Below are positions 1-11,001 of a stretch of 64,000 nt of DNA, piece after piece (within the stretch, counting starts at the first letter, position 1; each line of letters starts with the position of its first letter). Below the pieces are notes generated by a model. It had not been told where the DNA came from and did no database searches. It worked only from the letters and a program-made list of their open reading frames with translations. A program made the position numbers and the translations under genes. Location of the stretch: NCBI GenBank assembly GCA_025084515.1, contig JAJAGP010000185.1, forward strand, positions 245,825 through 309,824, read 5' to 3'. The stretch is from Ancistrus triradiatus. Taxonomy: Eukaryota > Chordata > Actinopteri > Siluriformes > Loricariidae.

Positions 1-420
1 ACAGCTGTCCTGGAAGCCTGAATCAGTTACTCAGAGCAGCCTTTTTACCTGGTTTCACAAACGATATGTTGATTATATTTGTGCCAGACCTTACATATGA
101 TCTATATTCTGTGCATGCACATTTATGCACCTGTGTTACTCGGCATTGGCTGAAAAATACGTTCCCCAAAGTTTTGCAACAGAATTGAAGTGTGCCATGT
201 TCCATTTAATTGCATTCCAAACTATCAAAACTAATCCTAAACCATTATTTTTCTTCGAACTGCAATCACCCCCCAATAGTAGGGTCCTTCCTTCATCTCC
301 CAAACTCAGATTGACCTGTGATATTCTGGAAGGTGAAGCATAATTTCTCAACCCAGAGGTCATTTCTACTTTACACCACTTCATCCAACACATGACCAAT
401 CCATTTCATTTATATTTAGT
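1..420. other. Unassigned intron sequence
   Basis: AT-rich sequence upstream of the first exon in view. Open frames on both strands lack any recognisable domain. No repeat family recognised. Confidence 0.4.
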
Positions 421-445
421 CATTTTTCAGACTCCCTTATATAGG

Positions 446-640
446 GTCAAGTCAAGTTGGATTTATTTCTATAGTGCTTTTTCAATGAAGCATGGTCTCA
501 AACCAGCTTTACAATTTTGGTTCATCTTCTAATATCTTAAGCCAGTCCCAAATTGAGCAAGCCGAAGTTGATGGTGTCAGTGAAAAACTTGAAGAAACCT
601 TGGGAGGACCAAGACTCAAAAAGGGAATACAGGGTGATAC
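446..640 (+). repeat. 'tatagcgcttttt' dispersed repeat, copy 1 (diverged)
   Basis: Begins GTCAAGTCAAG, followed by a tttatttctatagtgcttttt block, a CATTGTCTCAAAGCAGCTTTACA-like block, CCCAAATTGAGCAAGCC, and ends at ACCTTGGGAGGACCAAGACTC. The same order is seen at 10805, 22904, 37203 and, inverted, 46160-46517. No coding capacity. Class unknown to me. Confidence 0.75.
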
Positions 641-659
641 TCTACAAAACAGAATGGAT

Positions 660-788
660 ATAATTTTGATACAAGCTATGCAAACCGATACAAGCGGTTG
701 TGGGGATCAAGGATCCAGCAGTGGCAGCTTGGAATTTGAACTCTGGATCTTTTGGTCCAGAGTCCAGCAACTTCACCACTAAACCACC
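660..788 (-). repeat. tRNA-derived SINE fragment, antisense
   Basis: Matches the head of the SINE seen intact at 7720-7919, in reverse: GGCAGCTTGG, TTTGAACTCTGGATCTTTTGG (B-box region) and CACTAAACCACCACAGTC (A-box region). The tail half is lost and the fragment abuts the dispersed repeat at 446-640. Confidence 0.6.
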
Positions 789-949
789 ACAGTCTACTGT
801 CAGTCCATGAGTCTGTCACAGATGTTTGTGCTGTTATTACTTGCACTCAGTAGTGAGGACACTTTTACAAGGCCCACAACAGCAATCCGTACCCTGTGAG
901 GGACTGGCACCCCGTTTAATAGAGGTGTGCACAAGTCATGTGTACAATG

Positions 950-1545
950 GTGCTTGAAAGTTTGTGAACCCTTTAGAATTTTCTATATTTCTGCATAAAT
1001 ATGTAGCCCTAAAAGTGTATAAAGAGAATCCAGTTAAACAAATGAGACAAAAATATTATAGTTGGTCATTGATTTATTGAGGAAAATGATCCAATATTAC
1101 ATATTAGCGAGTGGCAAAAGTATGTGAACCTCTAGGATTAGCAGTTAATTTGAAGCTGAAATTAGAGCCAGGTGTTTTCAATCAATGGGATGACAATCAG
1201 GTTTGAGTGGGCACCCTTTTTTATTTAAAAAAAATATGGACAAGCCAGAAGGCTATTGGAAGAATGTTTTGTGGACAGATGAGACCACAATAGAACTTTT
1301 TTGGGAAAACACTGCATTCCAGCATAAGAACCGTATCCCATCTGTGAAATATGGTGGTGGTAGTATCATGGTTTGAGCCTGTTTTGCTGCATCTGGGCCA
1401 GGACGGCTTGCCGTCATTGATGGAACAATTCTGAATTCTATCAGAGAATTCTAAAGGAGAATGTCAGGACATATGTCCATGAACTGAATCTCAAGAGAAA
1501 GTGGGTCATGAAGCAAGGCAACGACCCTAAGCACTTTTGCAATTT
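950..1545 (+). mobile_element. Tc1-like transposon remnant, internal deletion
   Basis: Left end matches the element at 27749 (TTGTGAACCCTTTAGAATTT, then the AATGATCCAATATTACATAT block). After 1220 it jumps to the middle of a Tc1 transposase (GPEGYWKNVLW-type, TDET at about 1277) and runs to VMKQGNDPKH. Stop codons and frameshifts throughout. The N-terminal DNA-binding part and the right end are missing. Confidence 0.85.
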
Positions 1546-1619
1546 TGGAATAGCTGCTTCCATGTTATGAGCTTCTTTGGTTGCCAGGTTTGCGCAGGTT
1601 GAAACAGAAATCACCCAAT

Positions 1620-1760
1620 CATGTTTAAAAAAAACCTATGATGGATTGGCACCCTATCTTTTCCTGCCTTGCGCCCTGTGATGCTGGCTAGGCATCGGCT
1701 CTCCTACGACCCTGACTAGGATAAGCGGATAAGACAATCAATGAATGAATGTTTCAAGAA
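1620..1760 (+). repeat. SINE/LINE-type 3' tail
   Basis: GATGGATTGGCACCCTATC ... GGCATCGGCTCTCCTACGAC ... GATAAGCGGATAAGA, ending in AATGAATGAATG. The same tail occurs at 22680-22795 and a relative at about 54990-55090. It looks like the 3' end of a tRNA-derived SINE whose head is seen near 17010-17165 in reverse. Confidence 0.5.
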
Positions 1761-2023
1761 AATTCTAAATTGTGTTGCTCAATTAATCAATGTTCAATAA
1801 AAAAAAACAAGTCATTTCAAGTCATCTGTCTCAAGTTATGAATACCAGGTCAAAACATGCTTGACATTTCTACACCTACACCTGTTTATAGTGAACATAA
1901 ATGGATTAGCTTGGCCCACTAATTAGATGTGTTGTCCTCATGTCCATGTAGTGCATTAGGGTCTTGTTGTCTTATCAGTATGTTATTTATTCCCATGGCC
2001 TCTTACGTTTCCTGCGTCTACAG

Positions 2024-2249
2024 AATGCTGCACGTATCATGAGGGCTCTCTTCGAGATTGCTCTGAGGAAGCGCTGGCCGGCCATGACCTACCGTCTGCT
2101 CAACCTGTGCAAGGTGTTCGATAAGCGTCTGTGGGGTTGGGCACACCCTCTTCGTCAGTTCGACACGCTACCTCACACTGTGCTTGCCAGACTGGAGGAG
2201 AGGAAACTGACAGTGGACAGACTCAAGGAGATGCGCAAGGATGAGATAG
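2024..2249 (+). CDS. ascc3: ASCC3 exon: first Sec63 domain (fragment residues 1-75)
   Basis: The exon begins after TCTACAG with NAARIMRALFEIALRKRW and ends with MRKDEI plus one base of a Gly codon, followed by the donor GTGATG. These are hallmark residues of the helical part of the first Sec63 domain, just C-terminal of helicase cassette 1. The acceptor was chosen because the previous human exon ends in Gln and phase 0 continues exactly. The exon is unusually GC-rich compared with the flanking intron, as expected of coding sequence. No earlier ASCC3 exon could be found in bases 1-2023. Confidence 0.96.
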
Positions 2250-2432
2250 GTGATGACTGCGTATGCTGCGTTCTGTTTGAAATTAAGCATATTTTATTAC
2301 TTGTTTCACAAATAGACTCCAATTACTGTGATTTTGTGCACTATTTATGTGTTTGAAATCATCCTAGACTATTATAGGATGTGCTTTGCTGATGCCAAGT
2401 TTTAAGAAAATGGGCTGTGGGTCTGGGTGCAG

Positions 2433-2587
2433 GTCACATGTTACACCACGTGAACATCGGGCTCAAGGTAAAGCAGTGTGCTCACCAGATTCCTGCCATA
2501 CTGATGGAAGCTACCATTCAGCCGATCACGAGAACTGTCCTGCGCGTACGCCTTAACGTTACTCCTGACTTCAGGTGGAATGACCAG
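2433..2587 (+). CDS. ascc3: ASCC3 exon: first Sec63 domain (fragment residues 76-127)
   Basis: Acceptor GGGTGCAG; the first two bases complete the split Gly codon, then HMLHHVNIGLKVKQCAHQIP. It ends WNDQ before GTAACT, phase 0. It encodes the region linking the Sec63 helical bundle to its Ig/FN3-like beta domain. The intron before it is short (183 bp). A long CA microsatellite starts 117 bp downstream. Confidence 0.96.
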
Positions 2588-2702
2588 GTAACTATGGCAA
2601 CTGCAACCCAGACAGAAAAATAATGGCTCCTTTTGTCTTTATGTTCTGAATTCTGCAAAGATGCAAGGTTGCAGCCATTTTTAGGCATAACTGGAGAAGA
2701 CA

Positions 2703-2755
<53 letters not shown>
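2703..2755. repeat. (AC)n microsatellite
   Basis: About 26 uninterrupted CA units, 117 bp after the ASCC3 donor at 2588. Produces poly-(CV) shadow open frames on the other strand. Confidence 0.97.
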
Positions 2756-2758
<3 letters not shown>

Positions 2759-2799
2759 GGCTTTGCAAAGCTTAATCTGCCCATCTCTCCCCTGTGTGT

Positions 2800-3350
2800 A
2801 AGATGACAGAGGTTTGAATAGCTGGAGCACTGCTGCTATTGTTGTGTGGAGTGGAATTGGGAGGGGGTAAACTGTGGAGGGAGGGGTAAAGCAAGGACGG
2901 TAGGGTCCATCTGGGAGGTAGTCCCCAGATGGACCCTGTGTGTCTTCCTCATGCTGCAGTCTCACTCCAGTGCCATATAGGAGCTTCTCCAGCTTGATGG
3001 CCAGCATCTGGTCCTGTCTTTAGTCCCCCTTGTTGATTTCTCCCTCCTTACATATTCAGTGCACTAGTGCAATGGCTCATTCACTGTTAAGCCATGCGAC
3101 ATAAAAACACAACACTAAGGCTTTGTGACAGCTGATCACTGGGCTTTCAGTTTGCTTTTATTCAGCACACTGTTAGAATTGAAAATGCTTAAGGAGATTA
3201 AATGGTGTGTTTAAGGGTACCCTAATCTGTTGAGTACTGGACTGATATTAGCCTTGAAATCCTGGGTCAGTATTGGAATGAATTTCAAACCACTGACTTT
3301 TTATGCCATGCAGACATTGACATAAAATCTGCCACTGTCAATTATGGGGG
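2800..3350. other. Unassigned intron sequence
   Basis: No recognised repeat or exon. Contains a small inverted pair, CCATCTGGGAGGTAGTCCCCAGATGG near 2909-2934 (a 9-bp stem), not obviously functional. Confidence 0.4.
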
Positions 3351-3356
3351 TTTTGT

Positions 3357-3380
3357 TCTTGTTGTTGTTGTTGTTGTTGT
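3357..3380. repeat. (GTT)n microsatellite
   Basis: Eight GTT units preceding the minisatellite-like block. Confidence 0.9.
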
Positions 3381-3439
3381 TAACTTGACAAAAGAAGCGT
3401 ATGGATAGTCCTGTAGTAATGATTCAAATATTCTCATGA

Positions 3440-4240
3440 TTATGGTTATTTGAGCTAGATGCCATTATTATGATAATTTGAGTTGGTATTTGAGTTGATT
3501 AGGTAGTTGAGTTGGTTGAGCATTCATGCTGATTGTATTTTAGCTGTTTGTGAGTATTTCAGCTGAGCTAATTAGGTATTTGTGCTACTTCTGAGAATTT
3601 GACATAATTAGGTATATGTGCTGAGTTTTTTAGCTGACTGAGTATTTGAGCTGATCAGTTACTTGAGTTATTTGTGGTTATTTGTGCTGATTGTATTTGA
3701 GCTGATTATAAATATTTGAGCTGATGAGGTATTTGAGTTAGTTGTGAGTATTTGAGCTGATCAGTTATTTGAACTATTTGTGATTATTTGTAATGATTGT
3801 GAGTAGTTGAGATGTCTGTATTTGTATTTGAGCTGATTGTGAGTATTTAGGCTCATTAGATACTTGAGTTAGTTGTGAGTATATGTGCTGATTGTCGGTA
3901 TTTTAGTTGTAGTTTACCTGACTGTGACAATTTGTGGTAGCCTAGCGGTTAAGGTACTGGATTTTGGACCAGAAGGTCCAGGGTTCAAATCCCACCTCTG
4001 CCAAGCTATCGCAGTTGGGTCCTTGAGCAAGGCCCTTACCCCACAGCTGCTTGGACTGTAAGGTTGTATCAATTGTAAGTCGCTCTGGATAAGGGCGTCT
4101 GCTAAATGCTGTAAATGTAAATTTAAGCTGATCAGTTATTTGTAATTAGTTATGCTGATTGTGAGCATCTGAGCTATTTCAGCTGCTTGTGTTGGAGCTG
4201 TTTGAGTGTTAGAGCTATTTTGTGTGACAGCTTTCCTTGA
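3440..4240 (+). repeat. Degenerate minisatellite, 'tatttgagctgattgtgag' type, split by a SINE
   Basis: Dozens of imperfect units built on TATTTGAGCTGAT(T/C)(G/A)(T/G)GAG run from about 3440 to 3930 and resume from 4123 to about 4240. A SINE (3930-4122) interrupts them. Unit length varies, often about 20-40 bp. No coding frame survives. Confidence 0.8.
3930..4122 (+). repeat. tRNA-derived SINE, near full length
   Basis: A-box-like TAGCCTAGCGGTTAAGG and B-box GGGTTCAAATCC lie in the expected order, then the family body (GTCCTTGAGCAAGGCCCTTA, AAGTCGCTCTGGATAAGGGC, GTCTGCTAAATGCTGTAAAT). Pol III internal promoter arrangement. Inserted within the minisatellite. Confidence 0.92.
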
Positions 4241-4249
4241 TCATTTTTG

Positions 4250-5640
4250 ATCTTCAATTAGCTGTTTTATAAGGTGTGTTGTGGGTCATTGTTCTGTACT
4301 GTAATCTGTAAAAAATGTAAATATACATGAATTGTGTGATATTGGACTTCTAGTGACATACGATATCCTGGACACCCTGTACATTGCTCACTATTCTGGC
4401 TACATGTTATTTTTCTTTTCTCGCTCAAGTTTCAACTATATCTTCCACTTCTTTACTTCTCATCATTTGAACTTCCTACGTGTTCATCTTTTCTGTTTAG
4501 TTCTTTCTCACTTTGTTAAAGCTCGATTAATCAGAAATGCCCAGTGACTGACATGCTGTGATACCTTAGTATAGAAACAGCTTGGAGGAAACAGCATGTG
4601 GTTGTGAACTGTCCTTGTGGCGAGCTTGAACTTTCCGCTCTTGGCCGTCTCCACACGCATGTGTGAATCCCACTGCAGCAAGTCTGGTGCTTTTGAAAAC
4701 AAACACACTTCATTAAGTAGCAGCTGCTCAGGACTTCACTTCTCCTGGAAGTTCTTGTCGTGAGTCTCCTGAGTCTTTTTCCACACTCATAAACTTTCCA
4801 TCTGACCCTTTTCAAAGCTCTTAATAGAGCTGTCACAAAACTTGCTTCTGCTGGTTAATTTTCACCCAGAGAATTCAGTTTATTAACTTGTCATAATTCT
4901 GACCTCTTCTGACATATGCGTGCTGCCAGCCCGACGACGAGCCTCGTGTCCAGATTTCGTATGAGTACTTTAATTGATTCAGTGTCGAAAATTAGGACTT
5001 AATATTCAAATCAGTTTGTTGTAAGTAGCTGTTGGTAGACATGGCATCACCACACATGCTTATTTCCAGCGTGGCTTTCATGTAATCAGGTTTTACACAG
5101 ACTCAGTTCTGGACCTGACAGGAGAGGATTAGGACCAGATTAGTGTTGAGCTTTGGCTGGAATAGGAAGTCTTTTGTAGCACCATTTGGACAGGAAGGCT
5201 GGATTGGGAAGATGAACGCTTGTGGCTGATTAGCGCTGCATGCTTGGCTCTTGGGAGAGTTGTAACAGTACTCCTCAAGCTTAGCGGTGATCCCAGTGCA
5301 AACGTACACACAGCAGCTTTGCAAACCTCTTCAGGCACAAAGCAACACGCTCCACTCCCTGTGTGTGCTTTGGGATTCAAATAAGAGTGTATGTTTTTGC
5401 ACCGGGTTGCAATTCTTTCCAAATGGATGGATGTCATCCCCAAACCCATTACAGTTTTATTTATGTATACTCTGGCACATTCCACGCTCAGCTCTCGTTC
5501 CAGTCGACTGGCACATGGTTTCCATTCAGAGATAAGACGTACGCAGTCACACTAACTCTTTCGGCAGAAGTGTAACGCCTCAGATCTTTGACAATGCTCT
5601 GTTTGAACCAATTCTCCACGTTAATGAAACTCCTCATCAT
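4250..5640. other. Intron sequence with no recognised element
   Basis: Ordinary AT-rich intron. Several open frames of 60-118 codons overlap on both strands here but show no domain, no family resemblance and no splice context. Confidence 0.4.
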
Positions 5641-5660
5641 TCTGTGTGCGTGTCACTCAG

Positions 5661-5759
5661 GTACATGGCTCCGTTGCAGAGCCTTGGTGGCTATGGGTGG
5701 AGGATCCCATCAATAACCACATTTATCACTCAGAGTACTTCCTTCTGCAGAAGAAACAG
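5661..5759 (+). CDS. ascc3: ASCC3 exon: first Sec63 domain (fragment residues 128-160)
   Basis: A 99-bp exon, phase 0 to 0, between acceptor TCACTCAG and donor GTGAGT. It reads VHGSVAEPWWLWVEDP..., ending FLLQKKQ. The WW(L/I)WVEDP block is strongly conserved in ASCC3 and belongs to the beta-sandwich part of the Sec63 unit. It is too short to show as an independent open frame and was found by carrying the protein forward from the previous exon. Confidence 0.95.
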
Positions 5760-5980
5760 GTGAGTATTTGCAGCATTCTGTCCTTTAGTGTAGCACAAGA
5801 GAGCAAAAAGTAGCATATTCATTGTTGTTTTCCAATATATATCTCGCCCACATGCAATAACAGCCGTGTGTGCTTTTGGTGACTTTTTATTTAATGTACA
5901 CTAAATGTTTCTTAGTGCAAAAAAGTGATGATAGATGGAAATTCACAATAATTCTAGAAAATATAGCTCTGTGTAGGACA

Positions 5981-6262
5981 AAGCCCTGTGATGGACCTAA
6001 TACTTTTGTTTGATGGAAGCCAAAACTGCAATGATAGACAGTATAATGAACAACGCAGAAGATCAGCCAGATGAAACAGAGACTCTGAAAGTGAATGTGA
6101 ACCAATTTGTATAGTTATAGAGAATATACAGGAAGTGGGCGACAAACAAAAGGAGTACTATTTATAATGGGACAGGTACATACACTTACAAACCCCATTT
6201 ACAGCTTGGTATATATAAGTAGTGGAAAGTCATACACAGAAACACAAACAACATACATAAAC
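5981..6262. repeat. Unclassified repeat pair, copy 1
   Basis: Shares an ordered series of blocks with 18769-19052: ATACTTTTGTTT, AGAAGCC/GGAAGCC, TGATAGACAGTAT, GAACAAC, GAGAATATACAGG, GGAGTACTA, GGGACAGGTACATACACT and GGAAAGTCATA. Same orientation, roughly 80% similar by eye. No coding match; may be an end of a larger element. Confidence 0.7.
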
Positions 6263-6559
6263 AGTCTCTAAACACATTAACTGAGCTAGAACAGTCATGA
6301 CCAGTAACACACACCCACACACACAACGGACTTCCCCTCTTAAACACTAACTCCCACCTCTGCTCCTGTATCTGCAGCATTGATTAGTTGTTGAGGTGAC
6401 CAGCTGTTTATGGTCACAACGTCCAGTGTTAACAGACAGATTTGTATTTCCTTTTATAATTTTTTTAAATAATTTCTAAGACCTTGGTCGCTAAAGTGAA
6501 CCGACATTGGGCAGATGGTTGTTAAATGGCACCTCCTTGTAATGGAGAGTGGTGTTGCA

Positions 6560-6725
6560 GTTACTTTCCCACATTTATCAGACATCCTTTTCCAGAGTGA
6601 CTTAGAACTGGTACAGTCTTGCAAGTTACAATCCAGAGTAACTGTGTGTTGCTTAAAGCCTGACCTAACAGAGGCAGCTTGGCAGTGATGCAACTTGAAC
6701 CCTCAACTTTCAGATCAATAGTGTA
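6560..6725 (-). repeat. Old tRNA-derived SINE, antisense
   Basis: Diverged reverse copy: ACATTTATCAGACATCC, TTCCAGAGTGACTTAGAACT, GGCAGCTTGGCAGTGATG, TTGAACC. More mutated than the copies at 9699 and 55445. Confidence 0.6.
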
Positions 6726-6874
6726 GTTTTTGTTTATCTTTTATGTAATAATTAGCTCAGTACCATTTTTTTTAATTGACATAGTTTTTTTCTGGTATGT
6801 ATCATAGCAGAGCTTATGTGGCAATTGGCCGTTCTACAATTTAAATGTTTTGGTTCTGGTTTTGTTGATTTTCC

Positions 6875-7490
6875 TAGTTAAAAGAAATGAAATACAAAAC
6901 CTGGCAAAACATATGGAATCGCCACTTTTAAAGGATGTTCACCTTGCTTTTTTTGCTTTCTTAGCAAATCTATAAATCACAGATATGACACAAAATAACT
7001 TTCTGGCTTTGAGGAGCATGCCTCAAACATTAAATACGTTTAAGTAATGGCATGTTTTTCCATTTCATTTTTTCAGGTACATCATTACATCTCACTGAGT
7101 TTTTATCATTGAGCTTGTAATTCTTTGAGGCATGGACTTCACTAATGAAAAGCAATATTGTACATGATGCTGGTTTCAAATTTCCCAAATAGTTTCTCAA
7201 ATACATAATATTTCCACCATAAATTTTCAATTGGATTGGATTTGGAGTGTTTACTGGCCAAGTCATTGAAATGATATGCCTTTCCTGAATAAAGGAATGA
7301 ACACTCTTTCCTCTGTAGCAAGGTGCATTATTATTATCATCACCTGAAAATACCTAATTTTGCATTTAATGTATTCCTGTACGTCTCAAATTATGTAGGT
7401 AAACATTTTCAAAATTATGTCATATTTAAGTCTGTTCCCTGAAAAGGTTTGGTTAACAAATTATGTAAATTGACCCACACTTTTGCATAA
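6875..7490 (-). mobile_element. Probable decayed Tc1/mariner-type element, antisense
   Basis: Sequence such as TTTTCAATTGGATTGGATTTGGAGTGTTTACTGGCC reads in reverse like the GQ-(T/S)-PDLNPIE region of Tc1 transposases, and GCAAGGTGCATTATTATTATC resembles the block before it. No intact frame, ends unclear. Confidence 0.4.
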
Positions 7491-7577
7491 GGCTGTTTAT
7501 GTGATGATTTATTTAGTGTTTAATAATAACTATATAATATACTATATCATTATAATTACTATGTTTTAGTAATAACA

Positions 7578-7615
7578 GCAATAATAATAATTATTATTAT
7601 TATTATTATTATTAA
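7578..7615. repeat. (AAT/ATT)n microsatellite
   Basis: Twelve or so trinucleotide units, AAT switching to ATT. Confidence 0.9.
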
Positions 7616-7719
7616 ATCCCAACAGTCTGTTTAGTAGCAATTGCCATATAGTTTGGTCAGGTTCTTAAGTTTTTGGCAAAGTCAAGCCCCTGTAGTATCT
7701 GGAATGAAGATGCAACTGT

Positions 7720-7919
7720 GGGACTGTGGTAGCCTAGCGGGTAAGGTACTGGACTATGGACCAGAAGGTCCAGGGTTCAAATCCCACCTCTGCCAAGCTG
7801 CCACTGTTGGGTCCTTGAGCAAGACCCTTAACCCACAATTGCTTGGATTGTAAGACTGTATCAATTGTAAGTCGCTCTGGATAAGGGCGTCTGCTAAATG
7901 CTGTAAATGTAATGTAAAT
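7720..7919 (+). repeat. tRNA-derived SINE, full length (reference copy)
   Basis: Complete copy: GGGACTGTGGTAGCCTAGCG head with A box, B box GGGTTCAAATCC at about 7773, mid-body GCCACTGTTGGGTCCTTGAG, and tail GCTGTAAATGTAATGTAAAT. Used here to define the family. Confidence 0.93.
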
Positions 7920-8249
7920 TATAATTATGTTCTGACAAATACAATACATGTAATATACTATATTTATGTATATAAATACAATATATGTATTTTAGTATAC
8001 TACCATTACAAATGGGATAAAGGTCGAAATTTGGCAACCCATCAATACATTGTCAATACATTTTTTCTCAGGTTGTGTGTGTGCTTTGGTAATATTGTAA
8101 TATTTGAAAACAAGATACAGTATAAGGCCTCTGTGTCCTTTCAATTCAAGCTAATCATTGTGGATTTTGGAATTTGTGGAAAATCAGTGTCAGAGACTAA
8201 ATACCTGTACACTGAAGTCTCTTATGCAGCTCTCATCTTCCTCTCTCAG

Positions 8250-8418
8250 GTAGTGAGTGGAGAGCCTCAGCAAGTAGTGTTCACTATCCCTATCTTTGAG
8301 CCCATGCCTTCTCAGTACTACATACGTGCCGTGTCGGACCGCTGGCTCGGCTCTGAGAGCGTTTGTGTCATCAACTTCCAGAATCTGATCCTACCTGAGA
8401 AACACCCCCCACACACGG
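8250..8418 (+). CDS. ascc3: ASCC3 exon: end of first Sec63 domain (fragment residues 161-216)
   Basis: The acceptor is a pyrimidine-rich CTCTCTCAG. The translation contains VVFTIPIFEPMPSQYYIRAV and ends LPEKHPPHT plus one base of the next Glu codon, then donor GTGAGT. IFEP.PSQYYIRA(V/I)SDRWLG is the conserved end of Sec63 beta domains in Brr2, ASCC3 and related helicases. The open frame continues upstream only by chance through the intron. Confidence 0.96.
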
Positions 8419-8616
8419 GTGAGTGACCTATAAATGCTCAGAAACATAATAAGACACAAATATGCCCTAAACACTAAACATTTATTACAATAAGAGTAAT
8501 TATCCAAGTCTGAAAACTGACCTTAAATGTTACAATTCAATCAATATAAATAAACTCTCCTACTCATTTCTGTTTTTCTGTATTTTGCTGATTTTATTAA
8601 TGTGTAATTGTGTTTA

Positions 8617-8641
8617 TTATTATTATTATTATTATTATTAT
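8617..8641. repeat. (ATT)n microsatellite
   Basis: Eight TTA/ATT units. Confidence 0.88.
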
Positions 8642-8654
8642 GGTGATGTTGGGT

Positions 8655-8850
8655 GACAGAGCAGTCTAATATGGCAGCCCACCACTGCAGTGACTCGGGT
8701 TCAGGTCCCGGCTGCACCTTTCAGCAAGGCTTTCGCTTCAGGCATTGGCACTATCTGAGGTGGCCGAGGCCGAGGACACTCTTACACCTGATGGGGATGA
8801 GTCCTGGACCCACTGTGACCCTGACCAAGGGTCGGGTTAAAGAGTTGGTG
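8655..8850 (+). repeat. Possible second tRNA-derived SINE type
   Basis: GGTGACAGAGCAGTCTAATA, then CTCGGGTTCAGGTCCCGGCT resembling a B box (GGTTCAGGTCC). Body GC-rich compared with flanks and ending near a T-run. A similar head appears near 43415-43500. Family identity not known. Confidence 0.4.
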
Positions 8851-9304
8851 TTTTTTTTATCCCCTTCCCCTTTCTTTAGCTATTGTCTTCTTACTTTTGG
8901 CACATTTTTCAATTAAAGTTTATTAGTTACTGTAACTGGAAATTGAAAGTCTTTGTCATGTGACCTTTGGTTTAGTTTACCAGAGGTTTAGCTGCAGGTA
9001 ATCTGGCCTTTCTGATATTTTTTTATTTATTTTCTTAATCCACAAAAATGTCATAAGCAGTAATAATAATAAAACTGTATGGTGTCTGCTGTATGGAGCT
9101 CTCAGTTAATATTACATTCTGTGACTGATTTGCCAGCAGGAGCCATTTTGTTTGCGTTCAGGTTTCAAGCAAGTTGCCCCAGAGAGTTTGGTTTGATTTC
9201 ATTCAAACTGTTACAACTGTGACATCTGTTCTAGATTTTTTGTGACAAAATGATCTGCGTACATGTAAAGTTTGAATCTGGTTTGCTGACATTGATCTCT
9301 GCAG

Positions 9305-9525
9305 AGCTGCTGGACCTGCAGCCACTGCCCGTGACGGCGTTGGGGAACAGGGAGTATGAGAGCCTATATAAATTCACCCATTACAACCCCATTCAGACGC
9401 AAATCTTCCACACGCTTTACCACACTGACAGCAACGTGCTGCTCGGAGCACCCACCGGCTCAGGGAAGACCATAGCTGCAGAGATGGCCATCTTCAGAGT
9501 CTTCAACAAATACCCAACCTCAAAG
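9305..9525 (+). CDS. ascc3: ASCC3 exon: second helicase cassette, Q-motif and Walker A (residues 217-290)
   Basis: Starts with the two bases completing Glu, then LLDLQPLPVTALG, the linker that opens helicase cassette 2. FTHYNPIQTQIFHTLYHTDSN is the Q-like region. The Walker A motif GAPTGSGKT is at 9445-9471 with the catalytic Gly-Lys-Thr intact. It ends at RVFNKYPTSK before donor GTTTGT. The open frame runs on past the donor into intron as a non-homologous tail, so the exon end is set by phase and family match. ATP binding by this cassette is expected; in human ASCC3 the C-terminal cassette is the active unwinding motor. Confidence 0.97.
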
Positions 9526-9698
9526 GTTTGTCTCAGACACCCTCTAACGTGCGAGAACAATTGGTACACCAAGGATCTGGAACAAACTAATGAGAAGCAA
9601 AGTTTTAGACACTCCTGGTCAAATGACAGATTAGTCAAACTTTGTAAATTATGTAAGTGAAATGCGCCCAGAAATCATAGCCTCTAAACATTTAGTGT

Positions 9699-9895
9699 AC
9701 ATTTACATTTACAGCATTTAGCAGACGCCCTTATCCAGAGCAACTTACAATTGATACAGTCTTACAGTCTAAGCAATTGTGGGTTAAGGGCCTTGCTCAA
9801 GGACCCAACAGTGGCAGCTTGGCAGAGGTGGGATTTGAACCCTGAACCTTCTGGTCCGGAGTCCAGTACCTTAACCACTAGGCTATCACAGTCCC
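9699..9895 (-). repeat. tRNA-derived SINE, full length, antisense
   Basis: Reverse of the 7720 copy from ACATTTACATTTACAGC to CACTAGGCTATCACAGTCCC. About 170 bp after the ASCC3 donor at 9526. Confidence 0.92.
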
Positions 9896-9959
9896 AGTGT
9901 CTGTGTTCTTGCTTTTGTAATCATTCCTACTACATTTTTTCCAGAATGCTCCTAGGTTA

Positions 9960-10720
9960 AGCTCCTAGGTTCTCTTGCATGCAGATCATGTTTGAGCTAC
10001 CTAAGAATTTTCAAATATATTGAATTCTATAGGCAATGAAGATGATTCCAAAATTATATTTTATTTGTTAAAGTAGCTCAAGGTTGATTTAGAGGTCTTT
10101 TTTTTGTAATATCCAACCCCTTTTCAGATTCAGTGTCTTCAGTGCCTATGGGACACTGGCTTCAAGGATTCGCCGATATTTTGTAGAATGCATTCTTCCC
10201 TTTAGCTGCAACATTTCCTACCACACAACCCAGAAACATAATAAAATCACCCTGCTGCAGACCAAAACAACTGGCAAGATATTCTTTTCTTGAAATGCTT
10301 CTGTGTTTTTCTTCAAACGTAGAATTTATAGCATTTTGTTAGTCACCGATGGAAAGTTGGAGAGATGGGACAGACTTTTTGTGATTATAGCCAGATAAGT
10401 AAATCTTGTAGAAAACTGGTTTATCCAAGTGCTGTGTTGCACACTTTAGATGTTAATTTTTGGAAAGAGATTGCAACTAATGTGTTTCTCTGATGTAAGT
10501 AAATGTGGTTTGTGTTCCCTTTGCAAATCAACAACATCCATTGATTCACAAATCCATTTGTCCAGGGATGTCAAAACATAAGCCCTGTACTTCAGTGCTC
10601 TGGAACATGTTCTTCATAATTACATTTTTTAATTATCTGGAAACTTTTGAAGTACTATATGTACTGCAACCTTTTTTTATGACGTAAAGGGTTTTGGAAC
10701 CTTTAAGGGTACTAAAGCAT
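9960..10720. other. Intron, possibly decayed DNA transposon
   Basis: Wording such as CACACAACCCAGAAACATAATAAAATCACC and GAGAGATGGGACAGAC hints at an antisense transposon relic, but no end or domain could be fixed. Confidence 0.25.
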
Positions 10721-11001
10721 TCTGCAACAAAGAATTAAACTAAGTTACCTAATTAATAGTTGTATAGTAAGAGTTTAAATAATCTGATGCTAACCATAAA
10801 CAGTTAAGTCAAGTCAGCTTTATTTATATAGCGCTTATATTTTAGATTATCTTCTACATTTTAAGGCCCATCCCAAATTGAGCAAGCCTATGGCAACAGT
10901 AGCAGGGGAAAACTCCTTAAACTTTATAAGGAAGAAATCTTGGGAAGACCATGACTCAAAAGGGATCCATCCTCCGTGGGTGGCTTAGATGTTACTGTAT
11001 A

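Noticed and set aside
1..2023. An earlier ASCC3 exon
   Set aside because: No match to the residues before NAARI with splice sites was found; the previous exon must lie outside the window.
2518..3007. Minus-strand frames with long Cys-Val runs
   Set aside because: They translate the CA microsatellite; no domain or splice support.
7730..7800. tRNA gene
   Set aside because: A and B boxes are present, but they belong to the head of a dispersed SINE with a fixed body and tail; no cloverleaf with a proper acceptor stem was seen.
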